Assembly (NCBI GenBank): GCA_900554135.1
Contig: USFU01000030.1
Span: 1-14,209 of the forward strand
Reading direction: 5' to 3'
Source: an uncultured Collinsella sp.
GTDB taxonomy: Bacteria; Actinomycetota; Coriobacteriia; Coriobacteriales; Coriobacteriaceae
DNA: 14,209 nucleotides
The position numbers and the translations under genes are program-made. The notes under the pieces are model-generated. The model searched no databases. It saw nothing but the letters and a program-made list of their open reading frames with translations, and was not told where the DNA came from. Every line of letters starts with the position of its first letter. Position 1 is the stretch's first letter. Positions 1 through 6,774 of the stretch are shown here, piece by piece.

Positions 1-903
1 CTCATGATGTTCAACGTGCCGCTGCCCGGCGGTACCACTGGTCACGCCGTTGGTGGCGCGCTCATCGCGCTGCTGCTGGGCCCCGAGGCTGCTGCCATTG
101 CCGTCTCGGTCGCGCTGGCGCTGCAGGCGCTGCTGTTTGGCGACGGCGGCGTTCTGTCCTTTGGCGCCAACTGCTTTAACATGGCCTTTGTGCTGCCGTT
201 TGCCGCTGCTATTGTGTTCCGTGCGCTCAACAGCCGTCTGCACGACAAGAGCTGGGGCACTTCGGTTGCTGCCATCGTGAGCGGCTGGGTCGGCTTGTGC
301 GTGGCTGCCCTTTGCGCTGCCATCGAGTTTGGCATTCAGCCGATGCTCTTTACCAACGCCTCGGGTGCCCCACTGTACTGCCCCTTCCCGCTGTCTGTTT
401 CCATTCCGGCCATGCTGATCCCGCATATGCTGGTAGCCGGTGTGGTCGAGGGCGTGGCGACCGCCGCTATCTACGGTTTCATTAAGAAGACGGCGCCGAG
501 CTTTATCGTCGGGCCCGAGGCCGTCGATGGCCAGCTTGCTGCCGAGGGCGCTGCTGCCAAGAAGACCTCGCTGGTCCCCACGCTCATCCTGGTCGCTGTG
601 CTTGTCGTTGCCACGCCGCTGGGCCTGCTGGCCACCGGTGACGCATGGGGCGAGTGGGACGCCGAGGGCGCCGCGACCGCCGTTCAGGAGGCTGGCGACG
701 ACAGTCTACAGGCTTCGGTCGGCCTCGACGCCCCGACCTTTGCCGATGCACTGCCCACGGGTGATTATCTGCAGGCCTATTCCGAGGAGCAGGGTCTTGG
801 CTTTGCCGGCCAGGCTGCCATGTATATCCTCTCCGGCGTGATTGGCGTGGCGGTGCTCACCATCGTATTCCGTCTTATTTCGCTGACGGTCAAGGAAAGC
901 TAA
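1..903 (+). CDS. cbiM: CbiM-type ECF transporter substrate-binding membrane protein with fused PDGLE domain (5' partial)
   Basis: This is the substrate-specific membrane component of an energy-coupling-factor importer for Co2+ or Ni2+. The frame is open from base 1, so the true start and the metal-binding N-terminus (in the family, a Met-His-Ile-Pro start) lie upstream; about 60 residues are probably missing. The fragment shows the family motif PGGTTGH near residues 9-15, the NCFNMAF segment near 58-64, and several hydrophobic helices. After about residue 187 comes a new hydrophobic segment, a WGEW motif, a soluble stretch and a final helix, which matches the PDGLE domain that replaces the separate CbiN/NikN subunit. 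Consistent with this, no cbiN lies between it and cbiQ four bases downstream. The substrate (cobalt or nickel) cannot be decided from this fragment, and any upstream cobalamin riboswitch would be outside the window. Confidence 0.9.
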   Translation, partial: LMMFNVPLPGGTTGHAVGGALIALLLGPEAAAIAVSVALALQALLFGDGGVLSFGANCFNMAFVLPFAAAIVFRALNSRLHDKSWGTSVAAIVSGWVGLCVAALCAAIEFGIQPMLFTNASGAPLYCPFPLSVSIPAMLIPHMLVAGVVEGVATAAIYGFIKKTAPSFIVGPEAVDGQLAAEGAAAKKTSLVPTLILVAVLVVATPLGLLATGDAWGEWDAEGAATAVQEAGDDSLQASVGLDAPTFADALPTGDYLQAYSEEQGLGFAGQAAMYILSGVIGVAVLTIVFRLISLTVKES

Positions 904-907
904 GCGC

Positions 908-1744
908 ATGGCGACGGTCGAGCTGCCTAGCTGGCTTGCGGCCGAGGAGCGATACGAGCCCACGGGCGCTCGGCATCGTGTAATGCAAAAGAATGTCCTG
1001 CACCTGGCGAGCCTGCTTGAGCGGGTTCGCCTGGGCGGTGGCGCGCACGAGGGCGGGTCGATTATCGACCGCGCCCTTTCTTCCGTTTCGGCGCCGGTGC
1101 GTTTGCTCGGCATGTTTGTCTGCGTCCTGTGCGTGTGTCTGGCGCAGAGCCCGCTGTACCTCATGTTGATGGCGGCTATCGCGCTGGTGTTCGTTGCCGT
1201 GCGCCCTGCACGCGGGCTGCGCGCGACCTTTGTGCCGGCGCTCGGCGCTGCGGGGTTTGCCGTGGTTCTGGCGCTGCCCGCCTTGCTGCTGGACGCTTCT
1301 GCCGCGGGCGCCATGCTCAAGATTGCGCTCAAGACCTTCATTAATGTGTCGCTGGTGCTGGGCGTTTCGTGGACCCTCACGTGGAGTCGTATGTCGGCGG
1401 CGCTCAAGATGCTGCATCTACCCGACGAAGTTATCTTTACGTTTGATATGGCGCTCAAGCACATCGAGGTGCTGGGTCGCACGGCGCACAATCTGTGCGA
1501 ATCGGTCATGCTGCGCAGCGTTGGCCGTGCGCCTGAGGGATTTTCGCGTACCGATTCGATCGCGGGTATCATGGGCATGACCTTTATCAAGGCGATGGAA
1601 TGCAGCCGCGCGATGGACGAGGCCATGCTCTGCCGCGGCTTTGCCGGTGCGTATCCGGCTCCCGCGCGCGCCGGGTTTGGCTGGCGCGATGCGGTCTATG
1701 CGGCCGGCGTGGCGCTGCTGGCGGTGTTGTGCGCCGTGCTGTAA
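908..1744 (+). CDS. cbiQ: CbiQ, ECF transporter transmembrane (T) component
   Basis: This 278-aa membrane protein couples the ATPase CbiO to CbiM in Co2+/Ni2+ uptake. The ATG lies 4 bases after the cbiM stop, with an AAGGAA Shine-Dalgarno inside the end of cbiM, so translation is probably coupled. A soluble N-terminus of about 60 residues is followed by hydrophobic segments around 62-110 and 115-140, a long cytoplasmic coupling region (about 150-250), and a last membrane helix at the C-terminus. The two short Ala-Arg-Gly/Ser motifs that contact the ATPase in EcfT proteins are recognisable but degenerate: LRS at 202-204 and CRG at 242-244. Both keep the arginine. Length and order fit the CbiQ/EcfT family. 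Assignment to metal uptake rests on the flanking cbiM and cbiO. Confidence 0.92.
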   Translation: MATVELPSWLAAEERYEPTGARHRVMQKNVLHLASLLERVRLGGGAHEGGSIIDRALSSVSAPVRLLGMFVCVLCVCLAQSPLYLMLMAAIALVFVAVRPARGLRATFVPALGAAGFAVVLALPALLLDASAAGAMLKIALKTFINVSLVLGVSWTLTWSRMSAALKMLHLPDEVIFTFDMALKHIEVLGRTAHNLCESVMLRSVGRAPEGFSRTDSIAGIMGMTFIKAMECSRAMDEAMLCRGFAGAYPAPARAGFGWRDAVYAAGVALLAVLCAVL

Positions 1745-1788
1745 CGCGGGCGGTCGAACCGTCGATATGAATAGGGAAGGGCGACGTT

Positions 1789-2559
1789 TTGGCAAACGAT
1801 ACGAATGACGCAATGGGCGCGAGCGGTGCTGCTGGCGCCGAGGCCACGCCGCTCATCGAGCTGCGCGACGTGGTGTTCTCCTATGCGGGGCATACGGTAG
1901 TCGACGGCGTTTCGCTGCAGGTCGATCGCGGTGAACTCGTTGCCCTGCTCGGTCCCAACGGCTGTGGCAAGACGACGATCATGCGCCTTATTAACGGCCT
2001 TGAACTCGCGGACGCAGGGGCATACCTGTTTGACGGGCGCGTGATCGATGCGGCGTTTCTAAAGGATTCCGCGGCCGCTCAGCGTTTTCATCAGCGCGTG
2101 GGCTTTGTGTTCCAGAATGCCGACGCCCAGCTCTTTTGCGCTACGGTGGGTGAGGAAGTTGCTTTTGGTCCCGCGCAGATGGGGCTGCCGGCAGACGAGC
2201 TCGAGTGCCGCGTGCGCGATGCCATGGGGCTGTTCCAGGTTGCCGACCTTGCCGACGCCTCTCCCTATCAGCTCTCGGGCGGGCAAAAGAAGCGCGTTGC
2301 GCTGGCTGCGGTGGTGTCGATGAACCCCGATATCCTGGTCCTCGACGAGCCTACCAATGGGCTCGACGAGGATTCATGCGACATCGTGGTCAACTTCTTG
2401 CTGGCCTACGTCGCGGCGGGTAAGACGGTCTTGATGAGTACACATCACCAGGATTTGGTGCGACGCCTGGGCGCCCGTGCAATCTATATCGATCGATATC
2501 ACCATGTGGTTGAGGCGCCTTCGCCGTCGTATGGAACCGAAAGCGGTGCTACGGACTAG
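1789..2559 (+). CDS. cbiO: CbiO, ECF transporter ATP-binding (A) component
   Basis: This cytoplasmic ABC ATPase of 256 aa powers the CbiM/CbiQ metal importer. All ABC motifs are present: Walker A GPNGCGKTT at 55-63, Q-loop Gln at 109, signature LSGGQ at 162-166, Walker B ILVLDEP at 182-188, and the H-loop His at 219. The Q-loop context FVFQNADAQLF is typical of ECF ATPases. The start is taken as TTG at 1789, because AGGGAAGGG at 1772-1780 is well spaced from it; an in-frame ATG at 1813 would lose eight variable residues and has no comparable site. The gap from cbiQ is only 44 bases with no terminator, so the three genes form one operon. A single ATPase gene implies a CbiO homodimer, as in group I ECF systems. 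Confidence 0.95.
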   Translation: MANDTNDAMGASGAAGAEATPLIELRDVVFSYAGHTVVDGVSLQVDRGELVALLGPNGCGKTTIMRLINGLELADAGAYLFDGRVIDAAFLKDSAAAQRFHQRVGFVFQNADAQLFCATVGEEVAFGPAQMGLPADELECRVRDAMGLFQVADLADASPYQLSGGQKKRVALAAVVSMNPDILVLDEPTNGLDEDSCDIVVNFLLAYVAAGKTVLMSTHHQDLVRRLGARAIYIDRYHHVVEAPSPSYGTESGATD

Positions 2560-2579
2560 TTGCTGCGTAGAGCGTGCGT

Positions 2580-2598
2580 AGCCGCCCGCGCGGCTTTG
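2580..2598 (+). terminator. Weak hairpin after cbiO, possible terminator
   Basis: AGCCGC at 2580-2585 pairs with GCGGCT at 2590-2595 across a CCGC loop, followed by only TTTG. The stem is GC-rich but the U-tract is poor, so termination may be inefficient. It sits 20 bases after the cbiO stop and just before a promoter-like element for the next gene. Confidence 0.35.
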
Positions 2599-2604
2599 CC
2601 GTGA

Positions 2605-2613
2605 TGGTATAGT
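2605..2613 (+). promoter_or_regulatory. Extended -10 promoter for the phospholipase-like gene
   Basis: TGGTATAGT is a TGn extended -10 followed by TATAGT (5 of 6 matches to TATAAT). No good -35 is seen at 16-18 bases upstream. Transcription would start near 2620, which leaves about 20 nt of leader for an ATG at 2640 but only about 8 nt for the ATG at 2628. Confidence 0.5.
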
Positions 2614-2639
2614 TATCCAGGTTTTTTATGGGGGTGGCT

Positions 2640-3488
2640 ATGCCAAGCTGGAACATTCATATCGCTCAGACGGAGCGTTTGCTGGAGCGCACCGGTGCGC
2701 TTGCCAAGAGCGTGCGCGACCGCAATGCCTTTTTGTTTGGCTGCGTGGTTCCGGATATCTTCGTGGGCTATATGGTCCCTGGCATCGCCGATCCCATCCC
2801 GTACCGCATTACGCACTTTGCCAAGCCTGAGCCCATCCCTAAGCCTCGTGAGCATGAGTTCTGGGATACCTATGTGGCACCGTTGCTTAAAAGTTCGCCC
2901 ACCGGTGCGCCGGCCGCGGCGACCTCGATTATCGAGGAACGCGAGCGACTGAACCGCGTTCACTATCCCCAGCGCTACAAGGATGCCGAGCCGGTTGTTG
3001 GCCCTGGCGCCTGTGAGTTCTCGCTTGCGTCCGAGGATGTGGCGCAGTCGCTGCTCGATTTGACGCTGGGTGTCTGGTCGCATCTGGTGGCTGATACCGT
3101 ATGGAATACGCGCGTGAATCAGTACCTGGAGGCGCACGGCGGCAAGCCGTGTGAGGAGTTCCGCATTAAAAAGCAAGGCGACTTTGACTGGTTTGGCAAG
3201 ACGCTCGGCATTGTTTCGATTCCGCGCGCGACCGATCGCCTGTATACTGCGGCGACGCGTTTTGGGCAGTATCCCATCCATAAAGAATATGTGCTCAAGA
3301 CCATCGGCGTTATGCACGAGATTGTACGCGAAAACCCCGGCGAGCCCGATCATCCGCCGTATCGCCTGCTAACCGAGGAGTTTTTCGATGCAACGTTTAC
3401 CGAGGTCATCGAGCTGACCGAGGCAGGATTTGCGGCTCACGTTGCTGCTTCTGACGTTCCCGCAGTCCCCCTGATCGCTAGCTGCTAG
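2640..3488 (+). CDS. Zinc-dependent phospholipase C family protein
   Basis: This predicted hydrolase of about 282 aa resembles the zinc-dependent phospholipase C / S1-P1 nuclease-like fold (Pfam Zn_dep_PLPC). Candidate zinc ligands appear in the family order: Trp4-His7 in the N-terminal MPSWNIH, Asp39 in GCVVPDI, His59 in ITHF, and His148 with Asp152 in SHLVAD. No signal peptide is evident, so a cytoplasmic location is likely, unlike the secreted clostridial toxins. I chose ATG 2640 because GGGGGTGG lies directly upstream, the family-like sequence begins there, and the extended -10 at 2605-2613 leaves a workable leader. An ATG at 2628 would add MGVA. The substrate is unknown; many bacterial members are uncharacterised. 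It converges on the next gene with a 4-base overlap. Confidence 0.7.
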   Translation: MPSWNIHIAQTERLLERTGALAKSVRDRNAFLFGCVVPDIFVGYMVPGIADPIPYRITHFAKPEPIPKPREHEFWDTYVAPLLKSSPTGAPAAATSIIEERERLNRVHYPQRYKDAEPVVGPGACEFSLASEDVAQSLLDLTLGVWSHLVADTVWNTRVNQYLEAHGGKPCEEFRIKKQGDFDWFGKTLGIVSIPRATDRLYTAATRFGQYPIHKEYVLKTIGVMHEIVRENPGEPDHPPYRLLTEEFFDATFTEVIELTEAGFAAHVAASDVPAVPLIASC

Positions 3489-4558
3489 CCGGCCGGCTTA
3501 ACGGTGAACAGTTCAACCCAATCGACCAACAGCTCCCGTCGCAGGGCATTTTCAGCGGTACGTTCCTGATCGGTCTTTGGGATGTAGGGGAGCCCCGCCT
3601 TTTTATGAATGAGCTCGGCGATGTTGTTAAAGCTCTTCTTGTCCTTGATCTGGTCGTAGGTAATTTGTATGACATCGTAGCCCATGCTGGTGAGCGCGGT
3701 GGTGCGCTCGGCATCGGAGAGACTTGCGGCTTCGCTGTCATGGGCGGAGCGGCCTTGGCATTCCAAAATGACGCCCATGCTGTCGGTGTTGCTCTCTATG
3801 AGGATATCGGCGTAGCAGCAGGTTTTGTCATACAGTGAGCGCGCGGCGTCGCTGAGTGGGATGCGCACGTTGTTGGTGATGCCGATACCCAGGCCGCCCT
3901 CGTCACGGGGGAGTGAGACGAGTATGGATGTTTGGACTTCGAAAGGCGAGGCGGTCTGCCCCGTCATGTGCTCGGCCGCCCAGCGGAGCTGCTTAACGCC
4001 GCGCAGGCCTGCGGCCTGCTTAGCGAATGCGGCGATATCCGCCGCGCTGAGGAGCGGTTGGCGCTTCCACAGGTTGATGTCATTGCCCTTGGTGTCGTTA
4101 ACTCGCTCCCAGCCGCAGTTGGGTGGAATGAGCTTAAGCGAAATAGATTCATCGAGTTGTTGCTGCGTTCGCTCGCAGGGCTTAAACACTGCAAAGGAGC
4201 CGCACATCTCGTAGCAAGCCATGAGTAACTGGTTGCGTGAGACCTTCGTAGCAAGGTTGAGCAGCGTAAACTCGGGCGACGTGACATCAAATCCATGCTC
4301 AGTCTGCCTAAACGACCCAGGAGGCGGCTCTTGGGTTAGCAGACGGCTATGAAATAGCTTTCCGTTCGCGCGCTGTTTTCTTTCGCCCACGAATCTCCAA
4401 ACTGGTGTGCCGAGCAAGTCTTTAAATACTGGTTGTTTTGAGTAATGCACCAAGCGATGGTCATGGTCGGGCGGCAGGATTGCCGGATAGAGTCCTAGTA
4501 TCTGGGGCGGGATGCGATAGTACTGAAAAGCTGTGGGTCCGCAAGCGAGAAATGACAT
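3485..4558 (-). CDS. Predicted PD-(D/E)XK nuclease-like protein with AbiEi-like N-terminal half
   Basis: This is a 357-aa protein of uncertain function. Its C-terminal half carries a restriction-endonuclease-fold pattern: Glu207, Asp251 in YADILIE, then Glu266-x-Gln268 in LECQG, followed by His273, a D-x-x-R at 282-285 and GYDVIQIT (293-300). This resembles the DUF559/Vsr-like layout with Gln in place of the usual Lys. The N-terminal half (FLACGPTAFQYYR, then TSPEFTLLNLA near 93-103) resembles AbiEi-type proteins, which pair a winged-helix and TSPE-like segment. No toxin partner is adjacent. The start is ATG 4558, with an in-frame TAG 33 bases upstream; the ribosome site is weak (only GGA). 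Base composition is visibly AT-richer than neighbours, suggesting accessory origin. Function as nuclease, defence factor or regulator is inference. Confidence 0.6.
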   Translation of the reverse strand: MSFLACGPTAFQYYRIPPQILGLYPAILPPDHDHRLVHYSKQPVFKDLLGTPVWRFVGERKQRANGKLFHSRLLTQEPPPGSFRQTEHGFDVTSPEFTLLNLATKVSRNQLLMACYEMCGSFAVFKPCERTQQQLDESISLKLIPPNCGWERVNDTKGNDINLWKRQPLLSAADIAAFAKQAAGLRGVKQLRWAAEHMTGQTASPFEVQTSILVSLPRDEGGLGIGITNNVRIPLSDAARSLYDKTCCYADILIESNTDSMGVILECQGRSAHDSEAASLSDAERTTALTSMGYDVIQITYDQIKDKKSFNNIAELIHKKAGLPYIPKTDQERTAENALRRELLVDWVELFTVKPAG

Positions 4559-4604
4559 GGCAATCCGATCGTTCGAGCGTTGTTTGGGCTAGAAAGGCTA
4601 TCGG

Positions 4605-4734
4605 TTTCGGAAGTGCGGGGAAAAAGACAAACAGGCAAAGCACAAGCGGTATTTGAGCCAACTTTATCAGGGGTTTTGTTGAAATAAAAGGGCTTGTGCT
4701 CGGAGGTAAGCAATTTTTCCCCGCACTTCCGAAA
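4605..4734. repeat. 130-nt inverted-repeat element with 21-bp perfect arms
   Basis: A perfect 21-bp arm at 4605-4625 (TTTCGGAAGTGCGGGG plus AAAAA) is the reverse complement of 4714-4734. A second nested pair, AGCACAAGC at 4639-4647 and GCTTGTGCT at 4692-4700, is also perfect. The spacers between outer and inner arms are both 13 nt, so the element folds symmetrically. The interior is AT-rich. It may be a MITE-like element, a structured RNA, or a regulatory element of the nuclease-like gene, whose start is 47 bases away. No clear target-site duplication is visible. Confidence 0.75.
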
Positions 4735-4753
4735 ACGCGGTCGATCTGACTCT

Positions 4754-4771
4754 TGCTAAAACGATTTAGCA
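4754..4771. repeat. Small interrupted palindrome, possible operator
   Basis: TGCTAAA at 4754-4760 and TTTAGCA at 4765-4771 form a 7-bp inverted repeat around ACGA. It lies 20 bases beyond the large inverted repeat in the same gene-free stretch. It could be a protein-binding site or a small hairpin, with no U-tract to suggest termination. Apart from this palindrome and the pyk terminator, I see nothing definite between 4735 and 4976. Confidence 0.35.
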
Positions 4772-4911
4772 GCGTCGGTTAAGGTGTGGGTTTGCTACCG
4801 GGCGAACACTTTTAGCGCTTGGGGCTTTATTTTTTGGGCCTCGGAGGGCGGATTTCGCGTTTTTGGTAAAGAAATGCGTGCGTGTTTTGCCGTGGGGCGG
4901 CATTGGCACAG

Positions 4912-4948
4912 AAAAAGGGCCCGGAAGGCAAAGCCTTCCGGGCCCTTT
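4912..4948 (-). terminator. Rho-independent terminator of pyk
   Basis: The stem pairs 4914-4929 with 4933-4948 (16 bp, core GGGCCCGGAAGGC) around a 3-nt loop. On the - strand the stem is followed by TTTTTC (complement of 4911-4916). It lies 28 bases past the pyk stop codon. Confidence 0.93.
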
Positions 4949-4976
4949 GCAATGCAAGCGTGCTAGCAAGTGCGAT

Positions 4977-6437
4977 TTAGCGCACCTGAGCGACGTAAGC
5001 GACGTTGGTCGAGGAGACCTTGTCCTCGAGCTGGACGCTCATGCGGGGATCGCCGGCGGTGGCGACGGTCAGGTCGCCGGCCTCGACGTAGCCGAGCTCC
5101 TTAGCGGTCTCGATCGCCTTGACGATCGTGCCGTTGACGGTGCCCTGGGTAATCTCGGCCTGGTGCGGGATAACGCCCCAGTACATGATCATCTGCTGGA
5201 CGGCCCACTCGTGGCGGGAGAACGCGCAGATCGGCATGTTGGGACGGAAGTGCGAGATCAGGCGAGCGGTACGACCGGTGGTCGTCGGCACGGTGATGCA
5301 CTTGGCGCCAACGGTGGTGGCCATGTTCACAGCGGACATACCCACAACGTTGTTGACGACGCGGGTGCCGTGAGCATCGGCCGGAACCTCGAGCGGAGCG
5401 TGGGCCGGGAGGTACTTCTCGGTCTCGAGAGCAATGCTAGCCTGCATCTTGACGGCCTCGACCGGGTACTTACCGGCAGCGGACTCGCCAGAGAGCATAA
5501 CGGCGTCGGTGCCGTCGTAAATGGCGTTAGCGACGTCGGCAACCTCGGCGCGCGTCGGGCGCGGGTTCTGCTGCATGGAGTCGAGCATCTGCGTAGCGGT
5601 GATGACGGGCTTGTAGGCCGCGTTGCACTTGGCGATGATCTCCTTCTGGATGTGGGGAACGAGCTCGGGCTTGATCTCGATGCCCAGGTCGCCACGGGCG
5701 ACCATGATGCCGTCGGAAGCCTCGAGGATCTCGTCGAAGTTCTCGACGCCCAGGGCGCACTCGATCTTCGGGAAGATCGTCACGTGCTCGCCACCGTTCT
5801 CGCGGCAAAGCTCGCGGATGCCGCGGACGGACTCGCCGTCACGGATGAAGGAAGCGGCGATGTAGTCGATGTTCTCGGTCAGGCCAAAGAGGATGTCCTG
5901 ACGATCGCGCTCGGTGATGGCGGGCAGCGAGATGTTGACGTTGGGCATGTTGACGCCCTTGCGCTCGCCGATCAGGCCGTCGTTCTTAACGACGCAGGTC
6001 ATGTCCTGGCCGTCGACGGACTCGACCTCGAGGGCAACCAGGCCGTCATCGATCAGGATGAGGGAGCCCTTCTCGACCTCGGAGGGCAGAGCCAGGTAGT
6101 CGAGGGAGATGTGCTCAGCGGTGCCGTGGAAATCCTCGGACGTGGGCTGAGCGGTGACGACGATCTTGTCGCCGGTCTTGACGGCAACCTTCTTGCCGTC
6201 GACCAAAAGGCCGGTGCGGACCTCGGGGCCCTTGGTGTCGAGCAGGATGCCGACGGGCATGCCGAGCTCCTTGGAAATACGGCGGACGCGCTCGATGCGA
6301 CCGTGGTGCTCGTCGTAGGAGCCGTGCGAGAAGTTAAAACGGGCGACGTTCATGCCCGCCTTGATCATCTCGCGGATGGTCTCGTCGCTATCGCAGGCGG
6401 GACCCATGGTGCATACAATCTTGGTGCGCTTGTACAT
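4977..6437 (-). CDS. pyk: Pyruvate kinase
   Basis: This cytoplasmic enzyme converts phosphoenolpyruvate and ADP to pyruvate and ATP, the last step of glycolysis. The 486 residues match the usual bacterial length without the extra C-terminal PEP-utiliser domain found in some Firmicutes. Key sites are present: RFNFSH at 33-38, DTKGPEVRTG at 67-76, the catalytic Lys224 and metal ligand Glu226 in FPKIE, Asp250 in ARGDLG, Thr282 in TATQML, and the GTDAVMLSGESA segment near 309-320. The B domain spans roughly 70-168, and the C-terminal allosteric-type domain starts near 355. Glu72 in GPEVRTG (rabbit muscle Glu117 position) predicts a K+-dependent enzyme. The ATG is preceded by GGAGG (complement of 6443-6447) at 5-nt spacing. 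It has its own promoter and terminator. Confidence 0.98.
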   Translation of the reverse strand: MYKRTKIVCTMGPACDSDETIREMIKAGMNVARFNFSHGSYDEHHGRIERVRRISKELGMPVGILLDTKGPEVRTGLLVDGKKVAVKTGDKIVVTAQPTSEDFHGTAEHISLDYLALPSEVEKGSLILIDDGLVALEVESVDGQDMTCVVKNDGLIGERKGVNMPNVNISLPAITERDRQDILFGLTENIDYIAASFIRDGESVRGIRELCRENGGEHVTIFPKIECALGVENFDEILEASDGIMVARGDLGIEIKPELVPHIQKEIIAKCNAAYKPVITATQMLDSMQQNPRPTRAEVADVANAIYDGTDAVMLSGESAAGKYPVEAVKMQASIALETEKYLPAHAPLEVPADAHGTRVVNNVVGMSAVNMATTVGAKCITVPTTTGRTARLISHFRPNMPICAFSRHEWAVQQMIMYWGVIPHQAEITQGTVNGTIVKAIETAKELGYVEAGDLTVATAGDPRMSVQLEDKVSSTNVAYVAQVR

Positions 6438-6500
6438 TCAGACCTCCATCTGACATCGTCTTGCGCTGATAGATAAACCATAAGAAATAAAACTGAGATG

Positions 6501-6506
6501 ATTATA
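6501..6506 (-). promoter_or_regulatory. -10 element of the pyk promoter
   Basis: On the - strand this reads TATAAT, a perfect -10, about 64 bases upstream of the pyk ATG. The best -35 candidate, TTGGGG (complement of 6526-6531), is 19 bases away, longer than optimal. Transcription would begin near 6494. Confidence 0.6.
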
Positions 6507-6730
6507 ACGAAATGCCGACCGAATACCCCAAAAAATCGACCGTATGCCGAATTAGAAGTTCATTTTTTGCGGAAAAACGGTATATGCAAAAACTTTACCA
6601 ACCGTTCTAACCGCTGTTATCTGGGCGATATTTTAGTTCGATGATGCGCCGAAGAAAAAACGTTTTATCAATGTTGAACATCACACGGTCTGCACCGTTG
6701 CGCCTGTGCCGTGTTTCCAGATGGAATGTT
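6507..6730. other. AT-rich divergent intergenic spacer, no gene seen
   Basis: This stretch between the divergent pyk and ATPase promoters is clearly AT-richer than the flanking genes and contains several A- and T-runs (for example near 6530, 6573 and 6655), which may make it curved. A 6-bp inverted repeat ACACGG/CCGTGT sits at 6683-6688 and 6709-6714. No ORF with a ribosome site and no known RNA is recognisable. Confidence 0.5.
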
Positions 6731-6760
6731 TTGGCTAGACGCGTCGCTTTGGGGTACCAT
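6731..6760 (+). promoter_or_regulatory. Promoter of the cation ATPase gene
   Basis: TTGGCT at 6731-6736 and TACCAT at 6755-6760 are separated by 18 bases. Both are moderate matches to sigma-70-type consensus. Transcription would start near 6767, eight bases before the structured leader, which fits well. Confidence 0.5.
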
Positions 6761-6774
6761 AGCTCCACTATCAA

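Noticed and set aside
4438..4713. Short ORFs on both strands (about 72 codons) overlapping the inverted-repeat element
   Set aside because: They overlap the 5' end of the nuclease-like gene, cross the repeat arms, lack good ribosome sites and have no recognisable domain.
4863..6476. Long + strand open frame opposite pyk (537 codons)
   Set aside because: It mirrors pyruvate kinase, which has all catalytic motifs, a ribosome site and a terminator on the - strand. The antisense product is low-complexity Asp/Gly/Leu/Val-rich, as expected from third-position GC bias.
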